A stretch of DNA of 64,000 bases from Elgaria multicarinata webbii (GCF_023053635.1 NC_086192.1:15662001-15726000); one strand, 5' to 3'. Positions 12,201-28,552 are shown, numbered from the stretch's first letter. Numbers and translations: made by a program. Notes: generated by a model from the sequence alone, not told the origin.

Positions 12201-15200
12201 GAAAGGAGGAGCAGGCGACGCCGCGGCCTCCTGGCTCCCTGCCTGTCACGGAAGCCAGTGGCTTCCATGATGAGGAAGAGGAGGAGGCAGTGGTGGGAAG
12301 ATAGACTCACTGAAGGAGGGGGGCCATGGAGGGGGTCTGGCCCAACAGCCCTCCAAAACCTGGAGCTGCCACTGCCAAGAAACATTGCCTTTTTGAGGGG
12401 GGAACAGAGGAGTGTGTTTTCTGAGCTGCTTTCAGTAGAATAGCCAGTTGTCGACTTGAGTAAATCAGCAACAGCAAGGTTAGACGCACCTCAACGTTTC
12501 CCTCTTGGTTAATGGTCCCTATAAAAGCCGGTTTCTGGCTTCCGCCTTTTCGGCACACTCTGATACAGCCGGTCCTCAAGATGTTTTGGACTTCAGCTCC
12601 CATGAGCCCCAGCCTGCATGGCCAGCAGTCAAGATTGTAAGCCTATGCGGCAGGGTCTTGCTATTTACTGTTTTACTCTGTACAGCACCATGTACACTGA
12701 TGGTGCTATATAAATAAATAATAATAATAATAAATAATAAAGAACGCTGGAAGCTGTAGTTCGATGCATCCGGAGGGCTCCAGGTTGGGGAAGGCGGAGT
12801 GACGCGGCGTGTTTTTCGGAACGGCGCCTCTGCGTGCTCACGACGGTGGTCCGGTTTGACAGGGCGAAAGAAGCAGAGCATCTGAAACAAGACCTGCAGG
12901 AGGCCAGAGAAGCGGAGGAGAAAGCCAAGCAAAAGCTGCAAGACGTCAGCAAACGTAGTCAAGCCCCTGTAAGTTTTCCCTTCTGGTCGGTTAGCGCACC
13001 AGGCGGCGAAATAGCAGCGGTGGTCCATTTAATTGGGGGATGTCGCTTTAAATAAAGGGAGCATCTGCTAGAGAAACGATAATGTAGATTCACATGGGCT
13101 GTCACGGATCCTGGCAAAGGATCCTGGGAAGTGTAGTTCTCGAAAGAGACGAGGGATGCGCAAATGACCCCAGGATCATGCTCTGCTGAAGTTCTCCAAG
13201 GTCAGGGAACCGGAGTGGGGTGGAGATGTGGGGGTGAAATCAATCAAGTGCACTTAAGGTGGTTTAAGCAACCAGAAATTCGTTGCTTGATGTGGAAGTT
13301 ATTTTCACTGGAATATTTGTCAATGTTTTTATACGCAAGTTAATAGTATACACTTCCCTTTACATCATTTAGATTTTAAGCAGGGGGAAATGAAAGCATG
13401 AAGAAATGGCTAACATAGCAATGTCTGGAGAGCTTTTGACATAAATATGTGTTTCCTAGAGATAGGAAAGGAAAGGAATCTCTCGTGCAAGCACTGAGTC
13501 ATTGCTGACTCTTGGAGGGACGCCAGCTTTCGCTGACGTTTTCTTGGCAGGCCTTATAGCGGGGTGGTTCGCCGTTGCCTTCCCTGGCCGTGATTACCTT
13601 TCCCCCAGCTAACTGGGTACTCATTTTACCGACCTCGGGAAGATGGAAGGCTGAGTCGACCCGAGCCGGCTGCCTGAAACCAGCTTCCGCTGGGATCGAA
13701 CTCAGGCCGTGGGGAGAGTTTCAGCTGCAGAAACTGCTGCTTTACCGCTCTGCGCCACACGAGGCTCAAAACCCCCCGTTAATTACAGCCTTGATTTTAG
13801 ATTTCAGTATGACTGGATCCATTCCAGCACCCCAATTTGACTTGTCCTCATGCATTATGAAACCACTGCATTTCTAAAAGTGGAAAAGTTTTTAGCAAGG
13901 AACAGCGGGGGGCCTCTCCCACTCGTGGGACGCCTCCCCAGGAGAGATCTTCTGCCCGCTCTGTGTAAGCCGTTCTTTTTAAAAGCCTCCGGGGTTTTCC
14001 AAATGCATTCCTGAACATGTGCTCACGTTGCTGCTTCTCTTAGCATGCTGCCAAGTGCGCCCAGCCTTTCTCTGCTGACCCCAGCGCTGACAAAAGCTGT
14101 GTAAAGATGGATTTGAGAGACATCGACTTGAAACGTCTCTCCTTGGAGATCGAGAGAGAGAGGTAGGTTTGTCCTGCCGCGGCCAGAGCGAACTTCGCTC
14201 TGCAAACAAATTGACATTCTGCACTAAATAGAGCCAAATTCTGCAGCTGCTGCAAATTTATGCACGGACCCAGCTGTTCCGTTGTAGTGCACAGTTCAGA
14301 GGTTACCAGACCAGGGGCTGCTTTTTCTACTTCAACCCAAAAGCAAGGCTGTTGGTCTTCCAACATCTGCCCCAGGCACCCGTTTCCAGGTGTGCACAGT
14401 TCACCTGCTTTTTATGTTCACTCTCGTCCCCTGGTTTCTTTGTTTTCTTGCCTGCCTCACAGATTAGATTACCTGGATAAGAGCAGGAGATTTGAAGACC
14501 GGCTAAAAGGACTCAAGTCCGAAATCAACGCTCTGAAACTTGAAGAGAAGCAGGCCGGGTTCCTCTCGCACTGGAATGAGGTCCTCAGGGCCTTAGAAGA
14601 CCCCCCGGGCAAGACCTGCAAGGTTCAAATGCATCCAAACTGTTTTATTTTTTCGTTTGCTTTCAGTGTCTGTGGATCAGCCCAAAAGGCCTCAAAGATT
14701 GGCATCCACAAAGAGAGAACACATTTCAGAGAAACGGTTTTATTATTAATGAAGCCGTCTCTTGGTGTTTGCTGCTCTGATGTTTAAAAACGTAATTCAG
14801 CCAAAGGATGGGAAAACACCGGATGTTAAAGCTTGTTGGAGTCTTCTGAATTCTTCTTCAAAACTTATCTCACCTCTTTTGTGGTCCCGAAACCAAGCGC
14901 CACTTCCCTCCCCCCAATTGGAAATGTGCAATTCTCCCCCATAGGCTGACGCCTAAAGATGAGGTTTCGTGGAGGTTGCACGTTTGTACAAGTGCGCGAA
15001 TGGATGCATGCGCCTTTTCGGAAGTGCGCAGTTGCGCGAGGTGCAGTTTTGAAGGCGAACGCAAGCTTGGGAAATTGTGGGGGGAAATCCTGAAAACTAC
15101 ATTCCTGTTTGCATCCACATGGTTTGCGAACAGGAACGGAATTCCTGTACGACCCTACTTCAGCCTCATGTGCTTTTGAGGATGATTCTGCATGAAAGAC

Positions 15201-16906
15201 CCCCAAGCAAGTGGTGCTCACTTGAGACCCAACAGTGAACTCTTTGCAGAACCCTAGAGGCCAGTGTGACTTCACGGATGATCAATTGCAGCCTACGTGA
15301 GGCACGTTTCTCTAGCTGTGGGCACGGACACTGGCACATCTCAAGTCCGGAGGGAGGAACTCTGGAAATGGCAGGCGGTGAAGGGCCTGCGCATTTCACA
15401 CCGAAGAGTCCTCAGTGCCTTTGTAAAACCAGAATTCTTGGGAGGGAAAGGCCGTGACTTCGGGTGGGTTCAAAAGGTGCAGTGTAGATGTACCCTGGTT
15501 TACCATAAAGCCCAAGTTCATTTATTTATTAAATTAATATACCGCCCCATAGCCGAAGCTCTCTGGGTACAAAAGTTAAAAATAGTGAACATTATCATAG
15601 AATCATAGAATAGCAGAGTTGGAAGGGGCCTACAAGGCCATCGAGTCCAACCCCCTGCTCAATGCAGGAATCCACCCTAAAGCCTCCCTGACAGATACTT
15701 GTCCAGCTGCCTCTTGAAGGCCTCTATTGTGGGAGAGCCCACAACCTCCCTAGGTCACTGATTCCGTTGTCGTACTGCTCTAACAGTCAGGAAGTTTTTC
15801 CTGATGTCCATCCGGAATCTGGCTTCCTTTAACTTGAGCCCGTTATTCCGTGTCCTGCACTCTGGGAGGATCAAGAAGAGATCCTGGCTGTCCTCTGTGT
15901 GACAACCTTTCAAGTATTTGAAGAGTGCTCTCATGTCTCCCCTCAATCTTCTCTTCTCCAAGTATACAAAATTTTAAACCATTAAAAATATAAAAACAAC
16001 AGTATAAAACAGTATCCATTTTAGACAGCAACAGTTCTGGGGTCCATTAAAAAACAAACTTCGCATATGTTGTTAAATGCCTGGGAGAAGAGAAAAGTCT
16101 TGACCTGGCGCTGAAAAGACAGCAGCGTTGGCGCCAAGCGAGACTCATCGGGGAGATCATTCCAGTCGGGGGGCCACCACCAAAAAGGCCCTCTCTCTTG
16201 TTGCCATCCTCCGAGCTTCCCTCGGAGTAGGCACTCGGAGGACCTTAGACATTGAGCGCAGTGTACGGGTAGGTTCATGTCGGGAGAGGCGTTCCCTCAG
16301 GTATTGTGGTCATGGCTGATGTGTTCTTTTAAGGCTCCTCCGTGGATCAACGCCTTTGGAACAGACTTGCTGGAGAGCCTGCAGCAGCCTTTCTTGGCCT
16401 GTCCGCTCAGTGTGATGGACGGCTGCCTGAGCAAAGCTCCGGTAGATGACCCCTCTTTCCAGACCCATCCCCTGGTTGCCAGCAATGTGGGGACAGGACC
16501 CAGGAAGCACATTAAGGTAACGGGGTCACAAGATCAGATGAACGTTACGTCAACTTCACATAGAAGCCAATGGGATCTGAGCTGGCAGTGCTAAGTTGAC
16601 TTCGTTGACTAAGATCTTGGGGTCGTGGTGTACAGCTTGATGGGAGCTGGGGAGGATGGGAGTTGCAGTCCAACACATCTGTTTGGGGAAGGCTGCTTTA
16701 AGAAGAAGTCCAAGAAACCCTGCTGTTGCTTTCCTAATGTCAGTGTGGGATTCCTTACCTGCTCCATAGATTCATGTCCTTTCCCAGTTCTAAGATATCT
16801 TCGAGTTGTTTCTGCCTTTTCAAGCCAAAGGCTTTCTCGTCTCCCTTCTTTGTGACTTTCCCCCACTTAGGTTCAGCAGCACAAGACAGATGTGATCTAT
16901 ATCTGA
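1812..16906 (+). CDS. NF2-like: Merlin (NF2) paralogue, 5'-partial, 14 exons in window
   Basis: FERM-family membrane-cytoskeleton linker related to the tumour suppressor merlin. Exons: 1812-1895, 2810-2878, 3405-3487, 4637-4712, 6308-6445, 9146-9220, 10095-10208, 11077-11199, 11785-12002, 12863-12968, 14044-14162, 14463-14622, 16334-16516, 16871-16906 (TGA). All phases join. Most lengths equal the human NF2 exons 4-13 as I recall them (84, 69, 83, 76, 75, 114, 123, 218, 106 bp). The first exons encode the FERM F2/F3 lobes ([44 protein letters not shown]). They are followed by the long alpha-helical coiled coil ([17 protein letters not shown]) and a C-terminal region with KRLSLEIE, matching the merlin Ser518 phosphosite. 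About 527 residues lie in the window and about 121 should lie upstream. Divergence from the near-invariant vertebrate NF2 sequence argues for a paralogue. The last two exons do not resemble merlin (see separate entry). Confidence 0.93.
1932..2037 (+). mobile_element. CR1 LINE 3' tail
   Basis: Only the last roughly 100 bp of CR1 (from CTGTCGGGGATGCTTTAGGG) with two ATTCTATG tail units. It starts some 35 bp after the merlin-paralogue exon at 1812-1895. Confidence 0.85.
2089..2520 (+). mobile_element. CR1 LINE 3' end
   Basis: Encodes the end of the CR1 ORF2 protein ([35 protein letters not shown]) up to a stop, then the 3' UTR and ATTCTATG tail. 5'-truncated. Confidence 0.92.
3370..3402 (+). 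repeat. (CCTT)n microsatellite forming a splice-site pyrimidine tract
   Basis: CCTTCC units run directly into CTAG/GTCCTCC, the acceptor of the merlin-paralogue exon starting 3405. The microsatellite therefore is the polypyrimidine tract. Confidence 0.85.
4126..4563. mobile_element. Long inverted-repeat (foldback) DNA element with an L2 tail inserted in its loop
   Basis: The left arm (GGTGGGAAAGTGGGATAGGC, then GAAGTCATTAAATATTGCTG, CCAACACAACGGACCCTGTT) is repeated in reverse complement on the right, ending at CTTTCCCGCCACC. Arms extend about 130 bp or more with some mismatches. The inner CTGTTCAGACGACACGC/GCGCCGTCTGAACAG pair is nearly exact. The loop contains an L2-type 3' tail (about 4346-4411). 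Confidence 0.75.
4922..5345 (-). mobile_element. L2-type LINE 3' end
   Basis: On the minus strand it encodes the C-terminal ORF2 block ([20 protein letters not shown], then [10 protein letters not shown]), then an A/T-rich 3' UTR and GAACCGCCCAGAGAGC...GGGCGGCATAAAAATG followed by an AAATA tail. APRLWN...LP is typical of the L2 group. Confidence 0.85.
6703..7206. mobile_element. hAT-like DNA element inserted in CR1
   Basis: 504-bp insert with inverted ends AGGGCTGCCATA and TATGGCAACCTTT. It is flanked by TTAGGGTT (6695-6702) and TTAGGGTG (7207-7214), an 8-bp target duplication with one difference. The second copy matches the CR1 consensus. No transposase frame is visible. A further MITE lies inside at 6973-7063. 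Confidence 0.75.
6973..7063. mobile_element. Palindromic MITE (GCAATCCTATGCA family)
   Basis: GGCTGCAATCCTATGCATAC and ACACACATAGGATTGCAGTG form the ends. Between them lies CTGGGAGTAAGTCCCATTTA, a motif abundant in squamate genomes. It is related by its termini to the amplified arrays at 22.8, 27.2, 34.6 and 45.5 kb. Confidence 0.75.
7948..8635 (+). mobile_element. CR1 LINE 3' end, about 690 bp
   Basis: Carries an open frame for the end of ORF2 ([57 protein letters not shown]) before a stop, then the 3' UTR and tail. It is one of two longest CR1 copies here. Confidence 0.95.
8777..8833 (+). repeat. (AC)n microsatellite
   Basis: About 28 uninterrupted AC units in the intron before the merlin-paralogue exon at 9146. 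Confidence 0.98.
9259..9288 (+). repeat. (TG)n microsatellite
   Basis: About 15 TG units, 39 bp after the exon ending 9220. Confidence 0.95.
10381..10478. mobile_element. CCAACCTGG palindromic MITE, near full-length
   Basis: GCCAGATGTGTTGGACTGCA and CAACTCCCATCATTCCCATT on the left mirror GGGAATTGCAGTCCAACCCA and CCAGGTTGGGGAAGGCGGAT on the right. Other copies lie near 3660-3800, 16640-16700, 20935-21020, 31640-31720, 49190-49440, 51880-51975, 53080-53150, 58805-58905 and 62874-62955. Confidence 0.75.
10657..10879 (-). mobile_element. tRNA-derived SINE with MIR-like core and L2-type tail
   Basis: Minus strand: GTGGCCTAGTGGTTAAAGTG (tRNA A-box region), GGTTCTAGCCCC (B box), GGGCCAGTCACAGACTCCC core, CTCACAGGGCTGTTGTGAGG, then GCATATAAATGCAATAATAA tail. 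Confidence 0.88.
11370..11765 (+). mobile_element. L2-type LINE 3' end, interrupted by CR1
   Basis: Encodes [20 protein letters not shown], continues after a minus-strand CR1 tail insertion (11587-11674) with CCCCGCCTCGATCCAGAGGG and ends in an (ATA)n tail at 11742-11770, immediately before the merlin-paralogue exon at 11785. Confidence 0.8.
11587..11674 (-). mobile_element. CR1 LINE 3' tail nested in an L2-type element
   Basis: Minus-strand CR1 terminus (TAGAATCATAGAGTTGGAAG to CCTAAAGCATCCGTGACA) inserted into the L2-type sequence around it, so the CR1 copy is the younger of the two. Confidence 0.85.
12640..12741 (+). mobile_element. LINE/SINE 3' tail (TGGTGCTATATAAATAAATA type)
   Basis: GATTGTAAGCCTATGCGGCAGGGTC, TGTACAGCACCATGTACACT and TGGTGCTATATAAATAAATA followed by AATA/ATA units. 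The same sequence occurs in reverse at 60390-60480 and as a short insert at 26143-26190. It interrupts a CCAACCTGG MITE (12570-12790). Confidence 0.75.
13460..13770 (-). mobile_element. Sauria-type tRNA SINE with Bov-B-like 3' end
   Basis: Minus strand begins GAGCCTCGTGTGGCGCAGAG with GAGTTCGATCCCAG (B box), continues GACTCAGCCTTCCATCTTCC and GGGAAGGCAACGGCGAACCA, and ends in CAAGAGTCAGCAATGACTCA and GTGCTTGCACGAG, the Bov-B-derived tail. Such SINEs are characteristic of squamates. Confidence 0.85.
15517..16312 (-). mobile_element. L2-type LINE 3' end, interrupted by CR1
   Basis: Minus strand encodes [20 protein letters not shown] and [11 protein letters not shown], followed by the 3' UTR. 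It is split by the minus-strand CR1 at 15593-15960 and ends in TTAATATACCGCCCCATAGC (as written on the plus strand). It lies just 5' of the proposed 61-codon merlin-paralogue exon. Confidence 0.85.
15593..15960 (-). mobile_element. CR1 LINE 3' end nested in L2-type element
   Basis: Complete tail (ATCATAGAATCATAGAATAG) through the coding end ([20 protein letters not shown] on the minus strand). 5'-truncated at GGAGAAGAGAAG. Confidence 0.93.
16334..16906 (+). CDS. Divergent C-terminal exons of the merlin paralogue
   Basis: Two predicted exons follow the merlin exon-15 equivalent. The first, 16334-16516, has 61 codons beginning [15 protein letters not shown] and ending GPRKHIK, between a TTTTAAG acceptor and an AAG/GTAACG donor. 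The second, 16871-16906, encodes [11 protein letters not shown] and a stop after a CCCCACTTAG acceptor. Both are phase 0, matching the phase at 14622. The exon ending at 14622 uses a weak donor (AAG/GTTCAA), which lowers confidence in this splice. Merlin isoform 1 ends in SAKSRVAFFEEL, the segment that folds back on the FERM domain. No such sequence is visible here. The ending I-Y-I resembles a class II PDZ ligand, and the short human isoform 2 tail also ends in ICI. I do not recognise the 61-residue insert. Confidence 0.6.
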
Positions 16907-17797
16907 AGTGCCTCCCCGTGACGGAACACAGCTCGTGAGCTGTCTGACCAAAGGCCGCTTTGAGATCCGGGAGAGATTGCTGCCTCCCGGAGCCTGTCAA
17001 ATTTCAATTTGGTTCCTCTAAAGGTGCGTCCTTCATTCTGAAGATGCCAGGTGACCCAGGGAGCAGAGGTGGGCGGCCGGGCGGCCTCCACCCCACCGTT
17101 TCTTGCACCCCCTTGGAGGCATGCTAGAATTTTTGTTTGTTGAGAATTCGTCATCCCCGTATATAGTTAAGAAGAAACTTGTTAAGGCGGGGGAATTGAA
17201 CCTCCTTCAGCCCGAGGGCAGAATTTAATGCAGAGAAACTCTTGGGGATTGCGTCCCAGTGGTGGGCGAGGAGACCAACGTTCCACCCTACTTTAGCGAA
17301 AAGCTTGTACTGCCAGTAACTAAATCTCAGGGGTGGCATTTCAGCCTCTTTGAAAGCGGGGGGGGGGGAATGCAAAATGGGGAAAACACTGAACAATTGG
17401 GAGAGTGAGGCCTTTGGGGGGGGAACGTAGAGAACTGGATCGGGCCCGCAGCCCTGAGGTTCAACACCACTGTGTTGAGGGAGGCAGAACAGTCCTGTGA
17501 AGGTGCGAACTTGATCTAGCGAGTTGCCGCTACGTCAGCAATTGTGTTAAGTTACTTCGGAGTCAGCCCCACTGAACACAGTGGGACTTAATTCTGTGGA
17601 GACGTGCAAAGGATCGGGCTACATGTCCCATTGAAACAGCTTCAGAAGTCAGTTGTGGCTAAGATGCACTGAAAGCAGTAGGGAGTGGATCACAGCTAAT
17701 GGGATCCGCTAAGAACCTGTGCAAAGATGGATGTTTATATTCATATTGAGATTTGTAAAGATTTCTGTTGTTATTTCCATGGATGTTGTGTTTTTTA

Positions 17798-17803
17798 AAT
17801 AAA
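17798..17803 (+). terminator. Polyadenylation signal of the merlin paralogue
   Basis: AATAAA about 0.9 kb after the TGA, in a T-rich then A-rich context (TTTTTTAAATAAAAG). It would give a 3' UTR of about 0.9 kb. No earlier AATAAA or ATTAAA was noticed between the stop and this site. Confidence 0.6.
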
Positions 17804-17820
17804 AGATCGTAAACGGCTTG

Positions 17821-20385
17821 GATTAGAGGATAAAACCTAACATGCCCAAACTCACTAGTTACTAAAAGCAGTTCAAATCAAGTCCGCTGTGGACATTCCC
17901 AAGCGAACGTTTGGCACGCAGAAATATTTTATCGGCTGCATCGTCTCATGCTTCACTCGGCTTTCTCCCAGGTGAGTGTGTGCGCAAGACCGCGGCCAGT
18001 CTCAAACGATTTAGCGGCACTGCCTTCTGAGTAAACGTGCTCAGGATCATGCCGTTCATTAGAATCTGTCTCCCGCCCTGCGGTGGACATTTGGGGTTTG
18101 TACCCTCTCGCAAATGAAGAGATCGGAACGAGAGAGGAACAGTTAACAGAAGGCTTATTTTAATGCCAGTAACTAACCACCAAGAACCCCTGTGCTTTAC
18201 ACTTCATAAAACCCCAGAGCGAACACGCTCTCCCGTCGGAAGCCCCGTTCTGTATCTGCGAACAATGAAACGTGGAGCAGCGTCGCCCGCTGATGAGACA
18301 AGACGTAGGCCTCTCCCTCGCCTGCAGAAGAGCCAAAGTCCAACAATCTGGGGCCTTCTGCGTCGGTGTTTCTGGCCACCACGGCTTCACTTCCGTGTCT
18401 TGTCTCCTTCCTGCCCTCTTTTTCCCTACATCGTTTGCCATGTTTCCTTGCGATATTGTCCACGCACAGCCAGGCCAAGGGGTCGCCGCAAACTTTTTGC
18501 TGTTGAACAGAACTAGAGGTGTCCCCAGGCTTGGCCCTTCCGTCGGGCTGGGCCACCTGACCCAGGAAGGACACTGAGGGAGGGATTTGGGCCGCAACGC
18601 CCATCATTCCCAGCCAAACATCTGGGGGGCACCAAGGTGGCATCCTTGATGGCATTTTCTGCCCAGGCCCACTGAAGCTATTTCCTGAAAATGCATCCCG
18701 TGGTTGGATTCATTTTTCCAGGCCGTCTTAAACCCGCTAATGCGTATTCGTCCAGCTCCAGGGTTAGCAGGGAGCCCGGAGAAAAATGCTGTTCAGAAGT
18801 GCTTCCCTCCTTTCTCTGTAGCCCATCGCAGAGTTTCATGGCTCTTTCCGGGCTCTTCCTCATTCCGACCCTCTTTTGCTCCCTCCTCCCTCCGACAGCA
18901 CAGCGGTGGGCAACTTGTAGCCTGCCAGAGGGTTTGGCCTACAACTCCCATCATCCCTTCCAGCCGGCTTGAGCTGATGGGCATTGTAGGCCAGAACCTC
19001 TGGAGGGCCGCAAGTTACCCGTTTCTCCTCTATTCCGAGGGAGCTCACTTTATACTCTAAGAACCCCAGAACAAACTCACGCCTAAGCTTGGATTCATAC
19101 GACCACCCAAGAGTGGTTTTCCCAACGCCCTAAGAATGCATCCTCTGCCTCTTCCATTCATGGCCTCTAAACAGTACTCTGGGAGAGGGGAGGAAACGAC
19201 AATTTTTGGCACTCTGAAGTTCTCTTTCTTAGTGAGCCTTACAGCCTTTCCACAAGCAGGCGCCCTCAAGGTGTGCAACTCCTTGCAACTCCCTTCATGC
19301 CGGCTGAGAACGATGGGAGTTGCAGTCCACCTGGAGGGCACCGGCTTGGGGACACGCTGTGCTAGCGTACGGGACGGTGAAAACCCTCAGAGGAGGCGTC
19401 GCGTAAACAGTTTGCACTTTGTGGTCCAGGCAGCGTGAGAGAAGCAAAAAAACCTCAAAGCAGGAAATTCTTTTCAGCACAAAGCCTCTGTCGGTAGGAG
19501 ACTTGAAGTCCTTGTGGCACTTTGTGCTCGGCGACCGACTGGTCCTCATGCCTTTGGTTTATTCTCAAACTGCAAATCGCTACAACGAACGAGAATAACC
19601 CAAAGCCATCTTAGCATCTCGCTGGAGCCCGGGCTAAAGCAAAAGGCCGTCTCTGGAATAAATACTGATTTCTATATTATTGTAAATATATTCTCCTCCA
19701 CCTGCAGCCCCCTCCCTCCCTCCCTCCCAAAATAAGTTAGCTGAACAGCTCTTTTTGAGCTCAGTGTTTCTATGTCAGGTCAGTGTTTTTAGTTTGCCTC
19801 GAGCCAAAGACGAGACTTCAGGTATCAAAGGCAGGGCCCTGATGCTGAAGGACAGGTTCTGGGGACTGACAGCCGGCTACGGAAAGATGGGGGCGCAGGG
19901 CCTGCAAGCCAGAAGCCAGGCCATGCGCAGAGCTGCGCATGCAGAGGCCTTTCCCCATGCCAGTGCGCAATCAGGACCATGCCTGAGTGTAAGCCCAGAG
20001 CACTGCCTTTTTCAGCGAACAACCCAAAGGCCTCGGACGGGTGTGCACGGAGGTGCCTGCTAAAGCTAATTTGTAATGACTGCAGCCCAATCCTTCCCAC
20101 CCCCACAGCCTGCTGCAGCCCGCTGTCTTCAAGGGAAGGCGTTTAGGCATTTTGGCATGCCGCACACCCTCGCGGCCAAGCGCTGGGTCCCCCAGCAGAC
20201 CCAAAGGCGCGGTGGTGTGCTCTCCGCCTTTAGGGGAGCGCGAGGCGCGTCCCCCAAGGTGCCCTCGAGAGCCGTCGCCTGTCAAAGGTGGGGGCAGGAG
20301 GGGAATCACGACACCCAAATAAAACGTCAAACGACATGGGAAAAGAGCAAAGGTCAAAGCCGCAGCGAGGCGACTCGAGGACGCC
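17821..20385. other. Intergenic region between merlin paralogue and SBDS (convergent 3' ends)
   Basis: No gene recognised. The region holds several copies of the CCAACCTGG palindromic MITE (about 18590-18650, 18895-19015, 19240-19355), low-complexity C-rich runs and an AATAAA-containing A/T stretch near 19657-19700 that could be an alternative transcript end. Reading frames of 100-150 codons overlap on both strands, as expected in GC-rich sequence. Confidence 0.5.
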
Positions 20386-20391
20386 TTTAAT
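20386..20391 (-). terminator. SBDS: Polyadenylation signal of SBDS
   Basis: On the minus strand this reads ATTAAA, 33 bp past the SBDS stop codon. It implies an unusually short 3' UTR of about 50-60 bp. Longer alternative 3' ends cannot be excluded. Confidence 0.5.
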
Positions 20392-20423
20392 ACAGTCCTG
20401 GCTGGGGTGATGGCGGCGGGCGG

Positions 20424-26830
<6,407 letters not shown>

Positions 26831-28552
26831 AAAAAGTGACCCCTCTCCTTGGCCTCACTGAAATCAGTGGGGTTCACTTCGGAATTAACAGGGTTTTTTT
26901 TTCTTCCTGCAGAGGCTAAGAAACTCTCTGTATCTCCCGATATAAATACTTATTTTAAATATTTCTGGGCAGAACATTAAATTTCACATAATAAAAATAC
27001 ATTTCTTTTTTATATATATATTAAAGCCCAATGCAATAACAAGGCAGCAAACATTCATGGAACAACACACACCAGCCATAAAAGAGGACTAAATCCCTAC
27101 AGCATAACTGCAGTGGCAGCCAAGTGCAGTAAAACATAGTCGGGGGGAGACAAATAGAAGCAAGTCAGTCTTCAGGACCTGCCCAAAAGCTTGAACAGTG
27201 CAATCCTATGCATGTTCAGATGGGGAAAAAAGTCCCACAACTCTAGCATTTCCCACCAGCTATGCTAGCTGAGGAATGCTGGGACATGTAGGACTCCCCA
27301 CCCCCTGTCTAAACATGCATACGATTGTAGGACTTTTCCCTGTCTAAACATGCATAGGATTGTAGGACTTTTCCCTGTCTAAATATGCATAGCATTGTAG
27401 GACTTTCCCCCTGTCTAAACATGCATACGATTGTAGGATTTTTCCCTGTCTAAACATGCATAGGCTGATAGGACTTTTTCTGTTTAAACATGCATGGGAT
27501 TCTGCCTCAATGGTCAAAACCAGCACCTTAAAATATGCAGTGTAGTCATACACACACAAATAAATTATGTTGATAGCCAGTGAGCTGTAGTGGTAACCAA
27601 CCAGTTGCCTTTCAGCTGTGTTGGGCTGCAACACCCATTATCCCCGGCCGGCACAGCATTCTGATTTTGCCACCAACAAGATCATCTCAAGTTTTTGTGG
27701 AACGCTGAGAGATTCTGTTATAATCAGTGGTATAGAAATGTTACAAATAAAATAAAGTTTTCCAGTGGTCTCAATTTTGGAATAAAAATGGAAGATATGA
27801 GTATTATCTCTTAGTTTCCAGACGGAGGCGAGGAAATCAAAAATCCAAATTAGGCAATACCTTTATTAGGACTATAAACACACGCACTCAAAGACAGACA
27901 GACAAAAGCTTCTCTGGAACTCTTTGTCAGGACATGTATAATTACCATTTAGACTGAATCTATTAGTCCCCAAGATCTGGACGATTTTTTTCCCTGTTTC
28001 TTTCCCCCACGTCCTGACCCAGCCTGACAAAGCGTTCTGGAGAACTCAAAAGCTTGCACAATCTTTCTGTGGCCTTTCAGAGGGTCCTGATAAAGGCATC
28101 ACCTAACTGTAGATTTTGGGTCTTGCAACCCCCACATTTTTCTGGATTTATTATTTTTATTCATGGGGACCACGCAATGATCTTCAGGTTTTATTCCAAA
28201 ATATAGTGCCCAATGCCTTCATGAGCCTGACTCAAAGATCATTAAATGTGCAAGCTTTCCAGATCTCCTAATCTCTTCATCCGGCAAGATGTTGCAAAAT
28301 GCATATTGACACTGTGTGTGTGCATGTTTTGAAGCTCTAAATTTGTTTATTTTTTTAAGGTTAAAAAATATCTTTTTGGGTGGGGAGGGGAGATACTTTT
28401 TCCCCGCTTTGTTGCAATTTCATGGTAAGAAAATAGTAATAAAGTAGCAAGCAATCCACTTGGACAGGAGAGGGAGCACTCTTCTTTTCCTTTTTGCAGG
28501 TTATAAGGTGTTAATTCAGCCTTCCCAGCATGCCTGGGGAGTAAGGGGGGGC
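26831..28552. other. SBDS-TYW1 intergenic region
   Basis: No exon recognised. Contents are an amplified-terminus MITE (27205-27503), AT-rich sequence, and unclassified repeat-like DNA around 27.8-28.3 kb that may be an old transposon remnant (repeated AGGACTATAAACAC/CAAAGACAGACAGAC and AAAGCTTGCAC motifs). If the shared promoter seen in mammals is kept, a non-coding TYW1 5' exon might lie near 26.8 kb. Confidence 0.4.
27205..27503. repeat. MITE with right terminus amplified
   Basis: One left terminus (GCAATCCTATGCATGTTCAG), a hairpin centre (TGCTAGCTGAGGAATGCTGG) and about six inverse-orientation roughly 34-bp units (GTAGGACTTTTCCCTGTCTAAACATGCATAGGATT type) in tandem. Confidence 0.85.

Noticed and set aside
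14623-14787. Read-through of the merlin exon-15 equivalent to the stop at 14787 as the normal C-terminus
   Set aside because: The extra 55 codons ([14 protein letters not shown] onward) look like intron sequence; two downstream exons in matching phase with good acceptors are preferred, though the donor at 14623 is weak.
1812-16906. Calling this gene NF2 itself
   Set aside because: Exon structure is NF2-like, but too many substitutions lie in regions almost fixed in vertebrate NF2, the C-terminus differs, and the neighbourhood is that of human 7q11/chromosome 17 genes.
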